Shown here in pieces: positions 46,665 through 57,019 of a stretch of DNA of 64,000 nt. Under the pieces are notes generated by a model. It was not told the DNA's origin. It worked only from the letters and a program-made list of their open reading frames with translations, and ran no database searches. Both the position numbers and the translations under genes were made by a program. The number at the start of each line of letters is the position of its first letter. Within the stretch, counting starts at the first letter, position 1. Source of the stretch: CAVTJX01 sp963735175 (lineage in GTDB: Bacteria; Electryoneota; RPQS01); assembly GCA_963735175.1 (NCBI GenBank), contig CAVTJX010000015.1, forward strand, positions 1-64,000, in the 5' to 3' direction.

Positions 46665-46838
46665 TGAGGGCACCCCGCACGGCGATTCGGATAGGCGGCT
46701 CTTGGATTTCGGCCGGGTTGCGCCAGTTGTGGTTCGCGGTAGATGCGGAAAGGGTCGCCCGCTTAACACGGCTCGGCGGATGGTGGCGTGCGCATCACGT
46801 AGGGGAGGGTTGCGGAAGACCTTAACCCTCCCCTACAC
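46665..46838. repeat. Two palindromic elements in a gene-free stretch
   Basis: First, GCGGGGTGAGGGCACCCCGC followed by ACGGCGATTCGG (46665-46690). Second, GTAGGGGAGGGTT and AACCCTCCCCTAC arms (46800-46812 and 46826-46838) around a 13-base loop. The stretch 46228-46869 contains no gene I can support. It ends in a TTCATCATTCATCG tract just before ftsX. Confidence 0.65.
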
Positions 46839-46869
46839 CACCCGGCCTCCGCCGTTCATCATTCATCGT

Positions 46870-47725
46870 TCACTGAAGTCGCACTTTTCTTGGTGGCGAG
46901 AGGAGGCCGGCGGCGAAGGCGAGGAGGATCGACGCGGCGATCAGCAGCAGATAGAAACCGAGCGGAAAGTGGACGGGGCGCAGCAGCAGCCACGAATAGA
47001 AGCGGCTGAGGCCGTAGATGAGCAACGCCGCGCCGAAGCCGCCCATGATGCCCGCGAGGGTTTCCTGCCAGAGGAGCGCGAGGCGAATCATGCCCAGCGA
47101 TAAACCCGAGAGCTGCAAGAATTCCCACGTGGCGATGCGGTTGCGGACCTGCGCGCGCAAGCAGAGACCGACGAGCAGGATCATCAGCAGCGTCGCGCCC
47201 AAAGCGACGAGGCCGATGTCGCCGGTTAGCCGCGTGACCAGCTTATCGAAGTCCGCCCAGAGTCTGCGGGGATAGACCACGTCCGCGACTTCGGGCCACT
47301 GCCGCGCGGCGTTGGTGAGGCTGTCGAGGCCGCGCAGCGAAATCTGGCCGAAGCGCACCCGCACGAGCGGCGGGAAACGGATTCGCGCCGAAGAGCTGGC
47401 CGAGGTTTTCGCCGGTCTCGCGCTCGATCTCCCGCAAGGTCTGTTCGGGCGGAATGTACTGCACGAACTCCGCCGACGGCCAGCTTTCCACCCGCTGCAT
47501 GACGGCCGCGCGCGCGGCCTCGCTGGTGGCAGCGAGTTCCAATTCCACCGAGAGCGCGGAGAGAAACTGCCCCTGCACCGAACGCAACAAATACACCGTG
47601 CCGCCGAGACCACCCACGATGGATGTCCCGAGCGCCAGCAGCAATACCGCCAACAGCGTGAGCGTGGGCCGCGAGCGCAGCGTGCCCCAGCCGAGTTGAA
47701 AAGCCAGACGGAGGCGGCTGATCAT
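46870..47725 (-). CDS. ftsX: FtsX-like cell-division permease, one frame break
   Basis: Partner of FtsE; in many bacteria the FtsEX complex controls peptidoglycan hydrolases at the septum. Seen: N-terminal cytoplasmic/TM1 region LGWGTLRSRPTLTLLAVLLL, periplasmic ECD (FVQYIPPEQTLREIERETGE), then VRVRFGQISLRGLDSLTNAA and three C-terminal spans (GATLLMILLVGLCLRAQVRN onward). An extra base near 47380 breaks the ECD. ~285 residues, four spans as expected. It starts at the end of ftsE (overlap of 4 bases). Confidence 0.85.
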
Positions 47726-48426
47726 ACCAGCCCCCCCTTCTCAAGTCGCAACCGCCGGGCGAGGTCGGCGAGCTTGGTGGGCCGGTGGGAGGTGATGATG
47801 ATCGTCATGCCGCGCGCGTGCGCCGCCTCTAAAAGCGCCTCGGCTTCAGCGGCGGAATCGGGATCGAGATGAGCAAACGGCTCATCGGCCATCACGAGAT
47901 AGGGCTTATGGATGAGCGCGCGGGCGATTTGCAAGCGCGCCTGCTCGCCGCCCGAAAGCTGATGCGGTCGCTTGCGCGTGGCGTTGGCGAGATTCGCGTC
48001 CATCAACATCCGCGTGCCTTCGGCCCGGCAGTGCGCGGCGGTTTCGCCCTGAATTGCCAGCGGCAGCGAGACATTGCTGAGCACGCTGGCCCCGTCCAAA
48101 AAGCGCGGCAATTGAAACACCATCCCGATGCGCCGCCGCAAGTCTGTAATGGTTGACGCAGAGGCGCGGCCCAAGTCGGCCCCCAGCACCCGGGCCACGC
48201 CGGATTGCACCGGCAACGCGCCGAGAAGTAGTCGCACGAGGGTGGTTTTGCCGGCGCCGGTCGCGCCTTCAATCAAAACCAGATCTCCACGCATGACGCG
48301 AAGATTGATCCCGGCCAGGACGGATCTGCCCGGAAAGCCGGTAGATACGTTCACAAGGTCGATGACGGTGGTGGGGATTTCGGGGAAAGGGGACATGTGC
48401 AGTGGTGGATTCGGGGCGGGATTCAT
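47722..48426 (-). CDS. ftsE: FtsE-like ATP-binding protein
   Basis: ATPase of the FtsEX complex. An intact 234 residues with LVLIEGATGAGKTTLVRLLL Walker A, signature HQLSGGEQARLQIARALIHK, Walker B YLVMADEPFAHLDP and TIIITSHRP. An in-frame ATG at 48396 would remove a Pro-rich leader and is the likelier start. FtsE proteins resemble other MacB/LolD-type ATPases; assignment rests on the adjacent ftsX. Confidence 0.85.
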   Translation of the reverse strand: MNPAPNPPLHMSPFPEIPTTVIDLVNVSTGFPGRSVLAGINLRVMRGDLVLIEGATGAGKTTLVRLLLGALPVQSGVARVLGADLGRASASTITDLRRRIGMVFQLPRFLDGASVLSNVSLPLAIQGETAAHCRAEGTRMLMDANLANATRKRPHQLSGGEQARLQIARALIHKPYLVMADEPFAHLDPDSAAEAEALLEAAHARGMTIIITSHRPTKLADLARRLRLEKGGLV

Positions 48427-48805
48427 ATAGAATATGGTAAATTACGCGCTCAATGTCCACTGCCGGATGCAAGTACGCCTCAATCGCTGTAGATAGCCTC
48501 TCGAATTGCCTTTCCTCCTGAGCGGAAACTTGCAGAACGGCTTGACATTTGCTCCTTGTGATCATCGATGTGATACGCTTATCGTCCGCCATCTTCGCCG
48601 AATCACTATGTTATTGGTGAATTCTTGCACATGCAAAATTTATAACATAAAATATATGATATACTTGATAGCGGATATTGGAGTCTAATGAAAACTATTT
48701 GAGAAGACAGTCTGGGTCAAGGATGTTCTCAACTGCACGGAATGCGGCCTTGGCACTCAGTCCGGCACGGAAGTTAGCACCTTAAACGGACGTTATAAAC
48801 GAAGC

Positions 48806-48834
48806 TTGACCTTGCACGAGGAGATGTTTATATT
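48806..48834 (+). promoter_or_regulatory. Sigma-70 promoter upstream of hppA
   Basis: TTGACC (48806-48811), 17-base spacer, TATATT (48829-48834), ~105 bases before the hppA start. The rest of 48427-48939 is AT-rich, with no gene; a phrase at 48750-48773 (GTCCGGCACGGAAGTTAGCA) resembles conserved RNA motifs but no fold follows. Confidence 0.6.
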
Positions 48835-48939
48835 ACAAGGTTATCCGATGTCTAAACGATTGCAAACGGATAAAATGCGCCCGCGAGCCGGGTTCGCTCG
48901 TCGATTAACCCAAACAAAGCCATAAATTCAAGGAGAGTT

Positions 48940-51567
48940 ATGCGCAAAGCCAAGTCTTCCGGCCGACGCCAAATGGGGGGCAAAAAGCTTCCGACCTGGC
49001 TACTCGGTCTGTTGGTGGTCGCTTTAGCGGGATTCATTTTCGCCGGGCCGCGGCTGTTGGCGCAGCAACCGGGGGGATCGACACCGGTACCCGTCGGCCA
49101 GGTTGTGGGAACTCCCGCACCTGCCGCGGCAGAACATGGCGGCGGCGAGGCGATCCAGCTGCCCTTCGGCGACGACGCGTGGCTGCCGCTGTATATCGTG
49201 CTTGGCGCGCGCGCTCGTGGCCCTGGCCTTCGGCGCGTACTGGTGGAAGAAGACGATGAAGCAGGATCCCGGCAGCGAGCGCATGCAGGGCGTGGCCGCG
49301 GCGGTGCAGGAAGGCGCGATGGCCTACCTGGCGCGCCAGGTGAAGACGATGATCCCGCTGGTCATCGTCATCGGCATCGGCCTCTTCTTCCTCTACAAGA
49401 ACCAGTATGCCTTTATGGAAGCCCACGAGCCGGGGATCTCGATGACCCTTGGCGCTCGGCGTTGCCATCGCGTTCCTGCTGGGCGTGACCGCGTCGTACC
49501 TCGCCGGCTATGTCGGCATGGGCGTGGCGGTGCGCGGCAACGTGCGCGTGGCCAACGCGGCGCTGTCGCAGCTTCAAGAGCGCGCTGGAGATCGCCTTCC
49601 AGGCGGGCGCGGTGTCCGGCATGTTCACCGTCGGCCTCGGCCTGCTCGGCGCGACGATCACCTTCATGATCTTCCAGCAGAACGCGATGTTCGTGCTGGT
49701 CGGCTTCGGCTTCGGCGGCATCGCTGGCCGCGCTCTTCATGCGCGTCGGCGGCGGCATCTTCACCAAGGCCGCGGACGTCGGCGCCGACCTGGTCGGCAA
49801 GGTGGAAGCCGGCATTCCCGAGGACGACCCGCGCAACGCGGCGACCATCGCCGACAACGTGGGCGACAACGTCGGCGACTGCGCCGGTATGGCGGCGGAC
49901 GTCTTCGAGTCCTACGAAGTGACGCTGGTGGCGGCGATCATCCTCGCCGCCGCCGTGGGTCAGCACGCTGCAGGCCAACGGCTTCGGCGGCTGATCGCTG
50001 CGGGCAACTCGTTCACGGCGGTCTTCACGCTGAAGCTCGTCATCTACGCGCTGCTCGTGCGCGCCGTCGGCGTCGTCGCCTCCATCATCGGCATCCTGGC
50101 CGTGCGCGGCAAGGACGATCCGAACATGAACCCGATGAAGCCGATCAACACGGCTTCTTCGTCTCAGCGCGATCATCGCCACGTCTGGGCTTCCTCGTGG
50201 TGTCCTACGTGGGTCTTCGGCACGACGACATCCGCCGCCGGTTCCGGCCGGCGTCGAGCGCTGATCTGTCGCTGCACAGCATCCTCGGCAACTTCTGGTG
50301 GCTGGCGTTCCTCGCCACCTTCATCGGCATCGTGCTGACGCAGGTGATCGGCAAGATCACCGAGTACTTCACCGCGGTCGAGCAAGAAGCCGGTGACGGA
50401 GATCGCCGTCTCGGCGCAGCACCGGCCCGGCGACGCTGATCCTCGCCGGCCTGTCCGAAGGGCTGGAGTCCTCCGTGTGGGGCATCCTGGCCATCGCCGC
50501 GACCATCTACGGCGCGTTCATGCTCTTCCCCGATCCGGCGATGGCCGCCTACGCCATCGCGCTGGCCGGTCTCGGCCTGCTGGCCACCACCGGCTACGTG
50601 CTGGCGATGGACACCTACGGGCCGATCTCCGACAACGCCAACGGCATCTTCGAGATGTCCGGCGCGCTGAAGAATGCCGACGGCACCGAGAACAAGGCCG
50701 CGCACAACATCGTGGCGCGCCTCGACATGGTCGGCAACACGACCAAGGCGCTGACCAAGGGCTTCGCCATCGCCACCGCGGTCATCGCCGCCGTCGTCGC
50801 TGTACCGCTCGTTCCTCGACACCGGTGGCGCGTGAAGGATCGCGGCCGATTCTCGACGCGCAACATCCAGGTGAACCTGCCCGACGTGTTCATCGGCCTG
50901 CTGATCGGCGGCGCGGTGCCGTTCCTCTTCTCCAGCTTCGCCATCCGCGCGGTCTCCCGCGCGGCGGTGCAGCTCGTGGAAGAAGTGCGCCGCCAGTTCC
51001 GCACGATCCCGGGCATCTGGGAATACACCGGCGTGGGCGAGAAGGGCAAGCCGGACTACGCCCGCTGCGTGGCCATCTCCACCGCGGCGGCGCAGAAGGA
51101 ACTGCTCGGCCCCGGCCTGCTGGCCGTCTTCTCCCCGATCCTCGTCGGCTTCTGGCTCGGCGCCTACGCGCTGGGCGGCTTCCTCGCCGGCGCCATTCTC
51201 GCCGGCCAGCTGATGGCGGTGTTCATGACCAACACCGGCGGCGCCTGGGACAACGCCAAGAAGAAGATCGAAGACGGCTTCCTCGGCGGCAAGGGCTCCG
51301 AGGCGCACAAGGCCGGCGTCATCGGCGACACCGTCGGCGATCCGTTGAAGGACACCGCCGGCCCGGCGCTGAACCCGATGATCAAGGTGATGAACCTGGT
51401 GGCGATCCTCGATCGCGCCGTCCACCGTGGTGCTGAAAGGCTCAGCGGCAGGCTGGGTGCTGACGGTCATTGCCCTGGCCGTGTTGACGGGCGCAATCCT
51501 GTTCTCGAAGCGCGGCGGCGTGTCGCACTCGGAAGACAGTTCCAGCGCGGTACAAAGACAGCATTAA
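48940..51567 (+). CDS. hppA: Membrane-bound proton-translocating pyrophosphatase, many frame breaks
   Basis: Uses PPi hydrolysis to pump H+ across the membrane. Seen: signature ADVGADLVGKVEAGIPEDDP and DNVGDNVGDCAGMAADVFES, SDNANGIFEMSG, and GNTTKALTKGFAIATA. The Lys in GNTTKA is the established marker of K+-independent H+-PPases (Ala in K+-dependent ones). The N-terminus carries an added basic, then hydrophobic leader. The frame is interrupted near 49210, 49448, 49572, 49720, 49961/49991, 50155-50190, 50390-50425, 50810 and 51420, but all 15-16 spans and the expected end are recoverable (about 870 residues). The usual size is 670-770. Confidence 0.9.
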
Positions 51568-51661
51568 CGAACCTGATGTTCGACGCGTAGCGCTTCGCCT
51601 TCGAGGACCGCGCGCGAAGACGCGCATGCTGCGGTATCGAGAAGGCTAGGGTGAATACAAA

Positions 51662-51696
51662 ACGGGCGGCTCCGCGAGGGGCCGCCCGTTTTTTTA
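51662..51696 (+). terminator. Terminator after hppA
   Basis: ACGGGCGGC (51662-51670) pairs with GCCGCCCGT (51681-51689), loop of 10 bases, followed by TTTTTT. It lies ~95 bases after the hppA stop. Confidence 0.85.
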
Positions 51697-51722
51697 GCGA
51701 AGGATCTTATGTCTGGCAGAGG

Positions 51723-51867
51723 GCGGGTCGCGCGGGAATCCGCAAGAGCCAGGCGGTATAGGTAGTGCCGCTTGACCCGCCCCTACGCCTCTTTCTACGG
51801 GGCCTGTCAGGATTTCAGGAAATACACGACCCCTCTTTCATACGGGTCTGTCGGAATTTCAGGAGAT
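51723..51867. repeat. Palindrome plus tandem 35-bp repeat
   Basis: GAGGGCGGGTC (51721-51731) and GACCCGCCCCTAC (51775-51787) arms enclose ~43 bases. Directly after, two copies of CCTCTTTC-TACGGG(G/T)-CTGTC-GATTTCAGGA-type sequence stand at 51788-51822 and 51832-51866 (about 85% alike, 9-base spacer). The second copy supplies the TGA stop and last codons of the rubrerythrin gene. Confidence 0.7.
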
Positions 51868-52506
51868 GCGTTCGAGTTTGGTTTTCGGAGCGTTGCAGCA
51901 GGGGCATTTCGCTTTGGCATTCCGCGAGACGGAACCGCAATCCGGGCAAACGTAGAACTCGGCTCCGGTGGCCGTGTAGTTGTTCAAATCCTGCAGAACC
52001 TGCTCATACCACATGCGGTGTGAGGCTTCGGAATCGCGGATGCGTTTGAAGAGTCGCACCGCCTCGGTGTTCTTCTCGCGCTCGGCACGCTCAATGAACT
52101 TGGGATACATTTCGGACTGCTCAAAGAGCTGATCGCTCAGCGCGATCTCCGCATTCTCGCGAGTGGACGTGGCGGGGGCATAGTCCGCGGACGAAATATC
52201 CACGCTGCATGCCTTGCCACTCAGACCCGCGAGCAAAGTTGAGTGCACCTGTTCGGCGCGGGCAATGGCGCGGAACATGGCGGCCACCTGATGAAATCCC
52301 TCGTCGTCCGCTTTCGCGGCGTAGCCGGAATACTCCGCGTGCGCCTGCACTTCGGAAACGCAAGCGAACTGCAGATTCTCCAGCGTGGAACCCACTCGAA
52401 CATCGCGCTCAGCCGGTACCCTGTCTTTCCCCGAGGCGGTCGTCAGCAGCACTGTCGTCAGTAAGATCACGCCGATAATACCGGTCAGATACATGCGCGC
52501 GCGCAT
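51859..52506 (-). CDS. Exported rubrerythrin
   Basis: Diiron peroxidase, normally reducing hydrogen peroxide with electrons from rubredoxin. Intact 215 residues with an N-terminal signal or anchor (MYLTGIIGVILLTTVLLTTA), then the diiron four-helix bundle (CVSEVQAHAEYSGYA, ARAEQVHSTLLAG, EQSEMYPKFIERAEREKN, RDSEASHRMWYEQV) and the rubredoxin-like zinc/iron end EFYVCPDCGSVSRNAKAKCP with CCNAP. The leader is unusual, since rubrerythrins are cytoplasmic in most anaerobes; a periplasmic role is inferred. Upstream region 52507-53034 contains only a terminator-like hairpin and AT-rich sequence. Confidence 0.85.
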   Translation of the reverse strand: MRARMYLTGIIGVILLTTVLLTTASGKDRVPAERDVRVGSTLENLQFACVSEVQAHAEYSGYAAKADDEGFHQVAAMFRAIARAEQVHSTLLAGLSGKACSVDISSADYAPATSTRENAEIALSDQLFEQSEMYPKFIERAEREKNTEAVRLFKRIRDSEASHRMWYEQVLQDLNNYTATGAEFYVCPDCGSVSRNAKAKCPCCNAPKTKLERIS

Positions 52507-52930
52507 AAGACCTCCATTTCAGATTTCTTCCTATCCGCGATTCGTAAAAGACCGGCACGGCAACGAAACTGCTCCGGGCGGGGCATTTTGGTTGCTGTAT
52601 CGGTGGATATTCCGCGTAACGAGATCAATGTATAACTAAGCCGATCACACGACATTGACATCTGTTATTGAGAAAAATTAATACACTTCTTGTTGATAAA
52701 CAAGCGGGTGAGACAGCCCATGATTGAGAGTCTGGAGAATTATAGATCCGTGGCGTCGTTTTGTATCCCACCATAGGCTGGAGTGATACTGACCAGAGGT
52801 GACTGTTAGACCAGAGAATCTGCGTTGCGGCGAGAATTTAAGCCAAAAATAGTGGAGGCAAATTCGCGGAGATTCAGAAGGAAGACCGTTTATGATGCAT
52901 TCGAGCATGTGTCCGGCTTTCAGGTAACCC

Positions 52931-52966
52931 AAAAAATAGCGGGCGACTCCGATGAGGTCGCCCGCT
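52931..52966 (-). terminator. Terminator after metal ABC transporter operon
   Basis: On the minus strand GCGGGCGAC...GTCGCCCGC arms (52965-52957 and 52947-52939) with a 9-base loop, then TATTTTTT. It is 70 bases past the permease stop. Confidence 0.8.
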
Positions 52967-53034
52967 TGCATTCAGAAGACACCGCAAGCCTCCAGATAGA
53001 GTCCGGGACAAGCTGCATTTCTCTGAGAGATATA

Positions 53035-53845
53035 TTATTTTCGATAGGGTCCGAATAACCGCCCGATCAGAAACAGCGTCACCAGGGCGAGGACAATCGT
53101 GGCGCCGGCGGGAGCGTTCAAGACAATTGCCACCACGATTCCGGACAGCGCGGAGATCAACGCCAGGACGACGGCTAATCCGGCCACACGGGCCGGGCGA
53201 GCGGACCAGAATCCCGACGCCGTCGCGGGAACAACCAGAAACGCGCCCACCAGCAGGATGCCGACAATTTTCATGGCGATGGCAACCGTCAGGGCGAGGG
53301 CGAGCAGCAGGCCGTAACGGATGATTTCGACCGGGTAACCGGCCACCGCCGCGCCCTCGGGATCGAAAGCGAAGAGCAGCAGGATTTTCCAGAAGACCAG
53401 GGCCACAACGGCAATGGCGAGCACCAGCGCGCCCAAGGCGTAGAAGATCGGCGGGCAGCACAGCTACGAGGCTGCCGAAGAGATAGCCCTCGAGGTTCAT
53501 CATGTAACCGCGCTTCAAGGAAACGAGCACGAGGCCAATGGCCAGCGCGGCGGAAAGCGTGACGCCGATGGCGCTGTCCTCACTCACCTGTTCACGGCGG
53601 GTGATCCACCCCACTCCGAGGCTGACAAGAATCGCCACGGCCACGGCGGGCCAGACGACCGGCATGTTCAACAAGACCCCGATGCCCACTCCGGCGATCA
53701 TGGAATGCGCCACGCCGTGTCCCATGAACGCAAGCTTACGCTGCACGACGAAAAACGACAGAATGCCGCAGCCGATGCCGAGCAGCGCCGCCGCGAGGAT
53801 GGCGCGGAGCACGAAGGCCTGGGTGAGAAGATCGGTGAGACTCAT
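53035..53845 (-). CDS. Metal (Zn/Mn) ABC transporter permease, one frame break
   Basis: ABC-3-family inner-membrane subunit with about eight to nine spans. Seen: FVLRAILAAALLGIGCGILS, FMGHGVAHSMIAGVGIGVLL, GYMMNLEGYLFGSLVAVL, then (after a break near 53455) LLLFAFDPEGAAVAGYPVEI and IVGILLVGAFLVVPATASGF. This is the ZnuB/MntB/PsaC layout. Its ATPase precedes it with a 4-base overlap. No substrate-binding protein gene is present nearby. Zinc, manganese or iron are possible. Confidence 0.87.
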
Positions 53846-54633
53846 GAGGTATGATGGTGTTCGCCCAGCACCACGTGCGGCAGCGCGTGCGGACTGTGGA
53901 AGAGCAATTCCGCCGGGCAGCCATAAGCTTGTTCGATGGCCTCGCCGGTCAGCCGCTCGGGGCGGTCGTGGAAGTGCAGGCGACCGTTGAGACAGGCGAG
54001 CTTGTCGGCGAGCGGCGCGATCACGCCGATATCGTGCGTAACGAGAATGACGGTCAATCCCGATTCCTTGCGCCAGCGGGAAATCCATTCGAGGAGCAGG
54101 TCTTGACCGTGAGCATCGACACCGACCGTGGGCTCGTCGAGGAACAGCAGCTCGGGCCGCGCCGCGAGCGCCCGGGCCACAAAGATCCGCTGCTTCTGGC
54201 CGCCCGAGAGCTGCCAGAGCGGGCGGTCGGCAAAGGGTGACGCGCCGACGAGCGAGAGCGCTTCTTCCACGCGATCGCGACGCTCGGCAAGCTTCAGTTT
54301 CGGGCCGCCGAAGACGTAGGTGCCGAGTTCCACGATTTCCCGGGCACGGATCGGAAAGCGCAGCGGGTAATCGCGATTCTGCGGTACGACTCCGACCCGC
54401 TGCCGCCAGACGCGGCTGACCAGAGGGTCTTCGCCAAAGATGCGGATGTTCCCCTTGTAGCCCTTCTCCAAGCCGAGCAGAATCCGCAGCAGCGTGGTCT
54501 TGCCGCCGCCGTTGGGACCGATCACACCCAAAAATTCGCCCGGCTGCACCTGAAAGGAAACATCCTCCAAAACGGGCTGTTCGTCATAGGCAAAGCTGAG
54601 ATGCTGGACATCGATAATCGGCGGCGGATTCAT
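53842..54633 (-). CDS. Metal (Zn/Mn) ABC transporter ATPase
   Basis: An intact 263-residue ABC ATPase: Walker A GVIGPNGGGKTTLLRILLGL (GGG before the Lys is typical of the ZnuC/MntB group), Q-loop VVPQNRDYPLRFPI, signature LWQLSGGQKQRIFVARALAA, Walker B ELLFLDEPTVGVD and the switch His in VILVTHDIGV. The His-rich C-terminus (GEHHHTS) is typical of zinc importers. It pairs with the ABC-3 permease and overlaps it and the upstream transporter gene. Confidence 0.9.
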   Translation of the reverse strand: MNPPPIIDVQHLSFAYDEQPVLEDVSFQVQPGEFLGVIGPNGGGKTTLLRILLGLEKGYKGNIRIFGEDPLVSRVWRQRVGVVPQNRDYPLRFPIRAREIVELGTYVFGGPKLKLAERRDRVEEALSLVGASPFADRPLWQLSGGQKQRIFVARALAARPELLFLDEPTVGVDAHGQDLLLEWISRWRKESGLTVILVTHDIGVIAPLADKLACLNGRLHFHDRPERLTGEAIEQAYGCPAELLFHSPHALPHVVLGEHHHTS

Positions 54634-55629
54634 GCGGTTTTCGTTTCGGTTAGCGCCACGACAGCCGGGCGTTCCAGAACAATAAAAAGGATGCAGGCGA
54701 TGATGAGCGCGCCGCCGGCCAGCGTCTGCCAGCTCGCGGCTTCGTTCAGAAATATCGCCGCCATGATTGTCGCACCCACGGGCTCGCCGAGGATCGCGGC
54801 ATTCACGACGAACGCGCGCAAGTGCGCCGACGGCATAGGTGAGCAGCGAATGACCGAGCAGCGTGGGCAGCAATCCCAGCAGCAGCAACCCGACCCACGT
54901 TTGCGGCGTGTAATGCGCCACATTCGTTCCCGTCAGTGCAATGATGAGAATGAGGAACACGGAACCAGAGGCGTGAACGATGAGCATGAAGGGTACGAGC
55001 GGCACGCGTTGCCGCAGCCGTCGCGCGGCGAGGGTATAGAGCGAAGCCAACAGCGCCGCGAGCAGGGCGAGCAAATTTCCCAGCAGCGGATTGAGCGCCT
55101 CGGCATTGCCGGCCACGGGTTTGGAGAAGGTGATGATCGCCATCCCCAGAATCGCGCCCGCCACGGCCAACCAACTGCGCGCGGACACGTGTTCGCGAAT
55201 GAGCAGCCCGCCCAGGAGCGCGGTGAAAATGGGCTGGGTACTGGTGAGAAACGTACTCGCCGCCACCGACGTATAGCTCAAGCTGGTGATAAAGCAAATC
55301 TGGTGCGTGGCAATCACCGTGGTCGCCGCGGCAATCAAGCCCAGTTCACGGGCGCGAATCCGCAGCAGTTGCTCCCGATACCTGGACAGCAGCAAGACTG
55401 GTAAAAAGGCCAGCCCGGCGATCGCCCCGCGCCAGAACGCGGCGGCGAGTGGCGGCGCGTCGCCCAAGGGGGCAATCGCCAACCGGACAAAAATCGCGGA
55501 TGACGAAACAGCCATCACAGCCGGAAGTAGCGAGAGGCGTGCGCTTTGCGTAGAGTTCACAGGAAGGGGAGCCCGCCGAGGTCCGCCAGCCACCGGTCTG
55601 AAGACGACTGGCCGCGGTTGCCGGACCAT
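54630..55629 (-). CDS. EamA/DMT-family transporter, one frame break
   Basis: A second EamA transporter of ~330 residues with ten spans: ATHQICFITSLSYTSVAAST and STQPIFTALLGGLLIREHVS in the first repeat, GLLLLGLLPTLLGHSLLTYA in the second; the frame breaks near 54825, before AAILGEPVGATIMAAIFLNE. The start is uncertain: ATG 55629 leaves a Pro/Arg-rich leader, GTG 55560 starts closer to the first span. Its end overlaps the metal ATPase (ATGA), so it may act in the same unit, though the substrates are probably unrelated. Confidence 0.8.
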
Positions 55630-55773
55630 GTTGAAGGTTTTTCTTAGATTATGCAATATACGAAAAGCGCTTCTCGCGTGCAAGGCGTCGGGGTTTCAGC
55701 CTCGCTACTTGCATATAACTAAATATTTTAGTAGTTTGCTTTAAACCTCGGATCCATAAGGGGAGTCCTACGC

Positions 55774-57017
55774 ATGACCCCGCGTCGCGTCTTCTGCACG
55801 GCCATTGCCATCGTCCTTTGCACTGTGCCGCTTTTTGCGCAAAACCTCGCACTGCGCGGCAGCTTGGCCCTCACGGGCTGCACCGCCGTCGATGCCACCC
55901 AAAGCGTCGTTTATGCCGCCTATAATGGGACAGTTGCGGTAATCAGTGTGGAAGATCCCGACCATCCCGCGCTGATCGGTCAAGTGTCCTCGGGAGTCGC
56001 TGCGATCAACAGCATCGAGGCCGAGGGGAATTATGTATATTGTGCCGGGGGAAGCAGCGGAATCGCCATCATTGACGTTTCCACGCCCGCCGAACCGACA
56101 GTGGTGCGGCTGTACTCCCTGTCTGGAGCCAATGTGGTGGCTGTCGCCGCCCGCGATACACTCGTCGCGGTGGCAATGCCAACGTCTGTGGCCTTGATCG
56201 GCGTCCGTGATCCTGCTCACCCACACTTACTGGCAAGCTATGGACGGGCGGCGTCGTGGATTGAATTCCAGCCCGACTCGCTGCGCCTGCACATGGGCAG
56301 TTCGACCGGTGTCTTCTCGCTCCGCATCACACCGGCCACGGGCACGCTTGCTCCTGCCGGCCAATATGGCACGACGCCAATGAGTCCGCTGGCCTGTGTC
56401 GGTCCTTATGTGGATGCGGCACGGGGAGCGGCGCTGACCGCATTAGAGACCGCCGATTACACTACGGCCGGTGAGCGGCAGACAGACGCGGCCGTCCGCG
56501 CCGTAGCGGGGATTCATACCAGCTCCAGCGATAAGATGTTTATCGCGCTCGCCAATGGCATGGTGGAATATCTGCGCCACCAGGCGGGATCGGGAGCGCC
56601 GGTGTTTGTCGCGGGCGCCACGTTGACCGCGCCGGGCAACGGCCTGGCAATGGCGCAGTCCGGCACACAGTCCCTCGGTAATCGCCTCGCACACCAACGG
56701 CCTGTCCGTTCTGGTCTATGACGCCGCGCCGGTGACACCGCAGCCGGTCGCGGCGAAGCCGCAATCGCTGGCGCTGAGCGCTTATCCCAATCCGTTCAAC
56801 TCGGTGGCGGCCTTGCGCATGGAAGTTCCACGGCCCGGACTTTACCAATTAGCCATTTACGATCTGCTGGGCCGTGAAGTACATAGCGAAACGCGGTTGC
56901 TGACCGGAACCAGCACCCAGCGCATGGACTTCTCCGCCGGCGCCGCCGGGAGCTATCTTCGTCCGGCTCGCCGGTCCCGAAAGCGCCGCCACGGTGAAGC
57001 TGCTGTACCTGCCGTAA
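55774..57017 (+). CDS. Secreted beta-propeller-like protein with C-terminal sorting domain, two frame breaks
   Basis: A ~415-residue exported protein: signal peptide (FCTAIAIVLCTVPLFAQ), then LVIVD-type repeats (VISVEDPDHPALIGQVSSG, GIAIIDVSTPAEPTVVRLYS, VALIGVRDPAHPHLLASYG) of a bladed beta-propeller, and from ~57 residues before the end a domain that begins LALSAYPNPFNSVAALRMEV and contains YDLLGREV, matching the FlgD-Ig/Por secretion tail of type IX-like systems. Breaks occur near 56690 and 56957. Secretion apparatus genes are not in the window. Confidence 0.8.
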
Positions 57018-57019
57018 CG

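Noticed and set aside
48750..48780. Phrase GTCCGGCACGGAAGTTAGCA resembling SRP RNA or 5S rRNA
   Set aside because: It matches only short pieces of either consensus (GTCCGGAAGGAAGC; CACGGAAGTTAAGC), and the flanks do not fold into either RNA.
51140..51200. Repeated GGCGGC and GCCGGC runs in hppA suggesting a repeat array
   Set aside because: They encode ordinary Gly/Ala-rich membrane segments of the pyrophosphatase.
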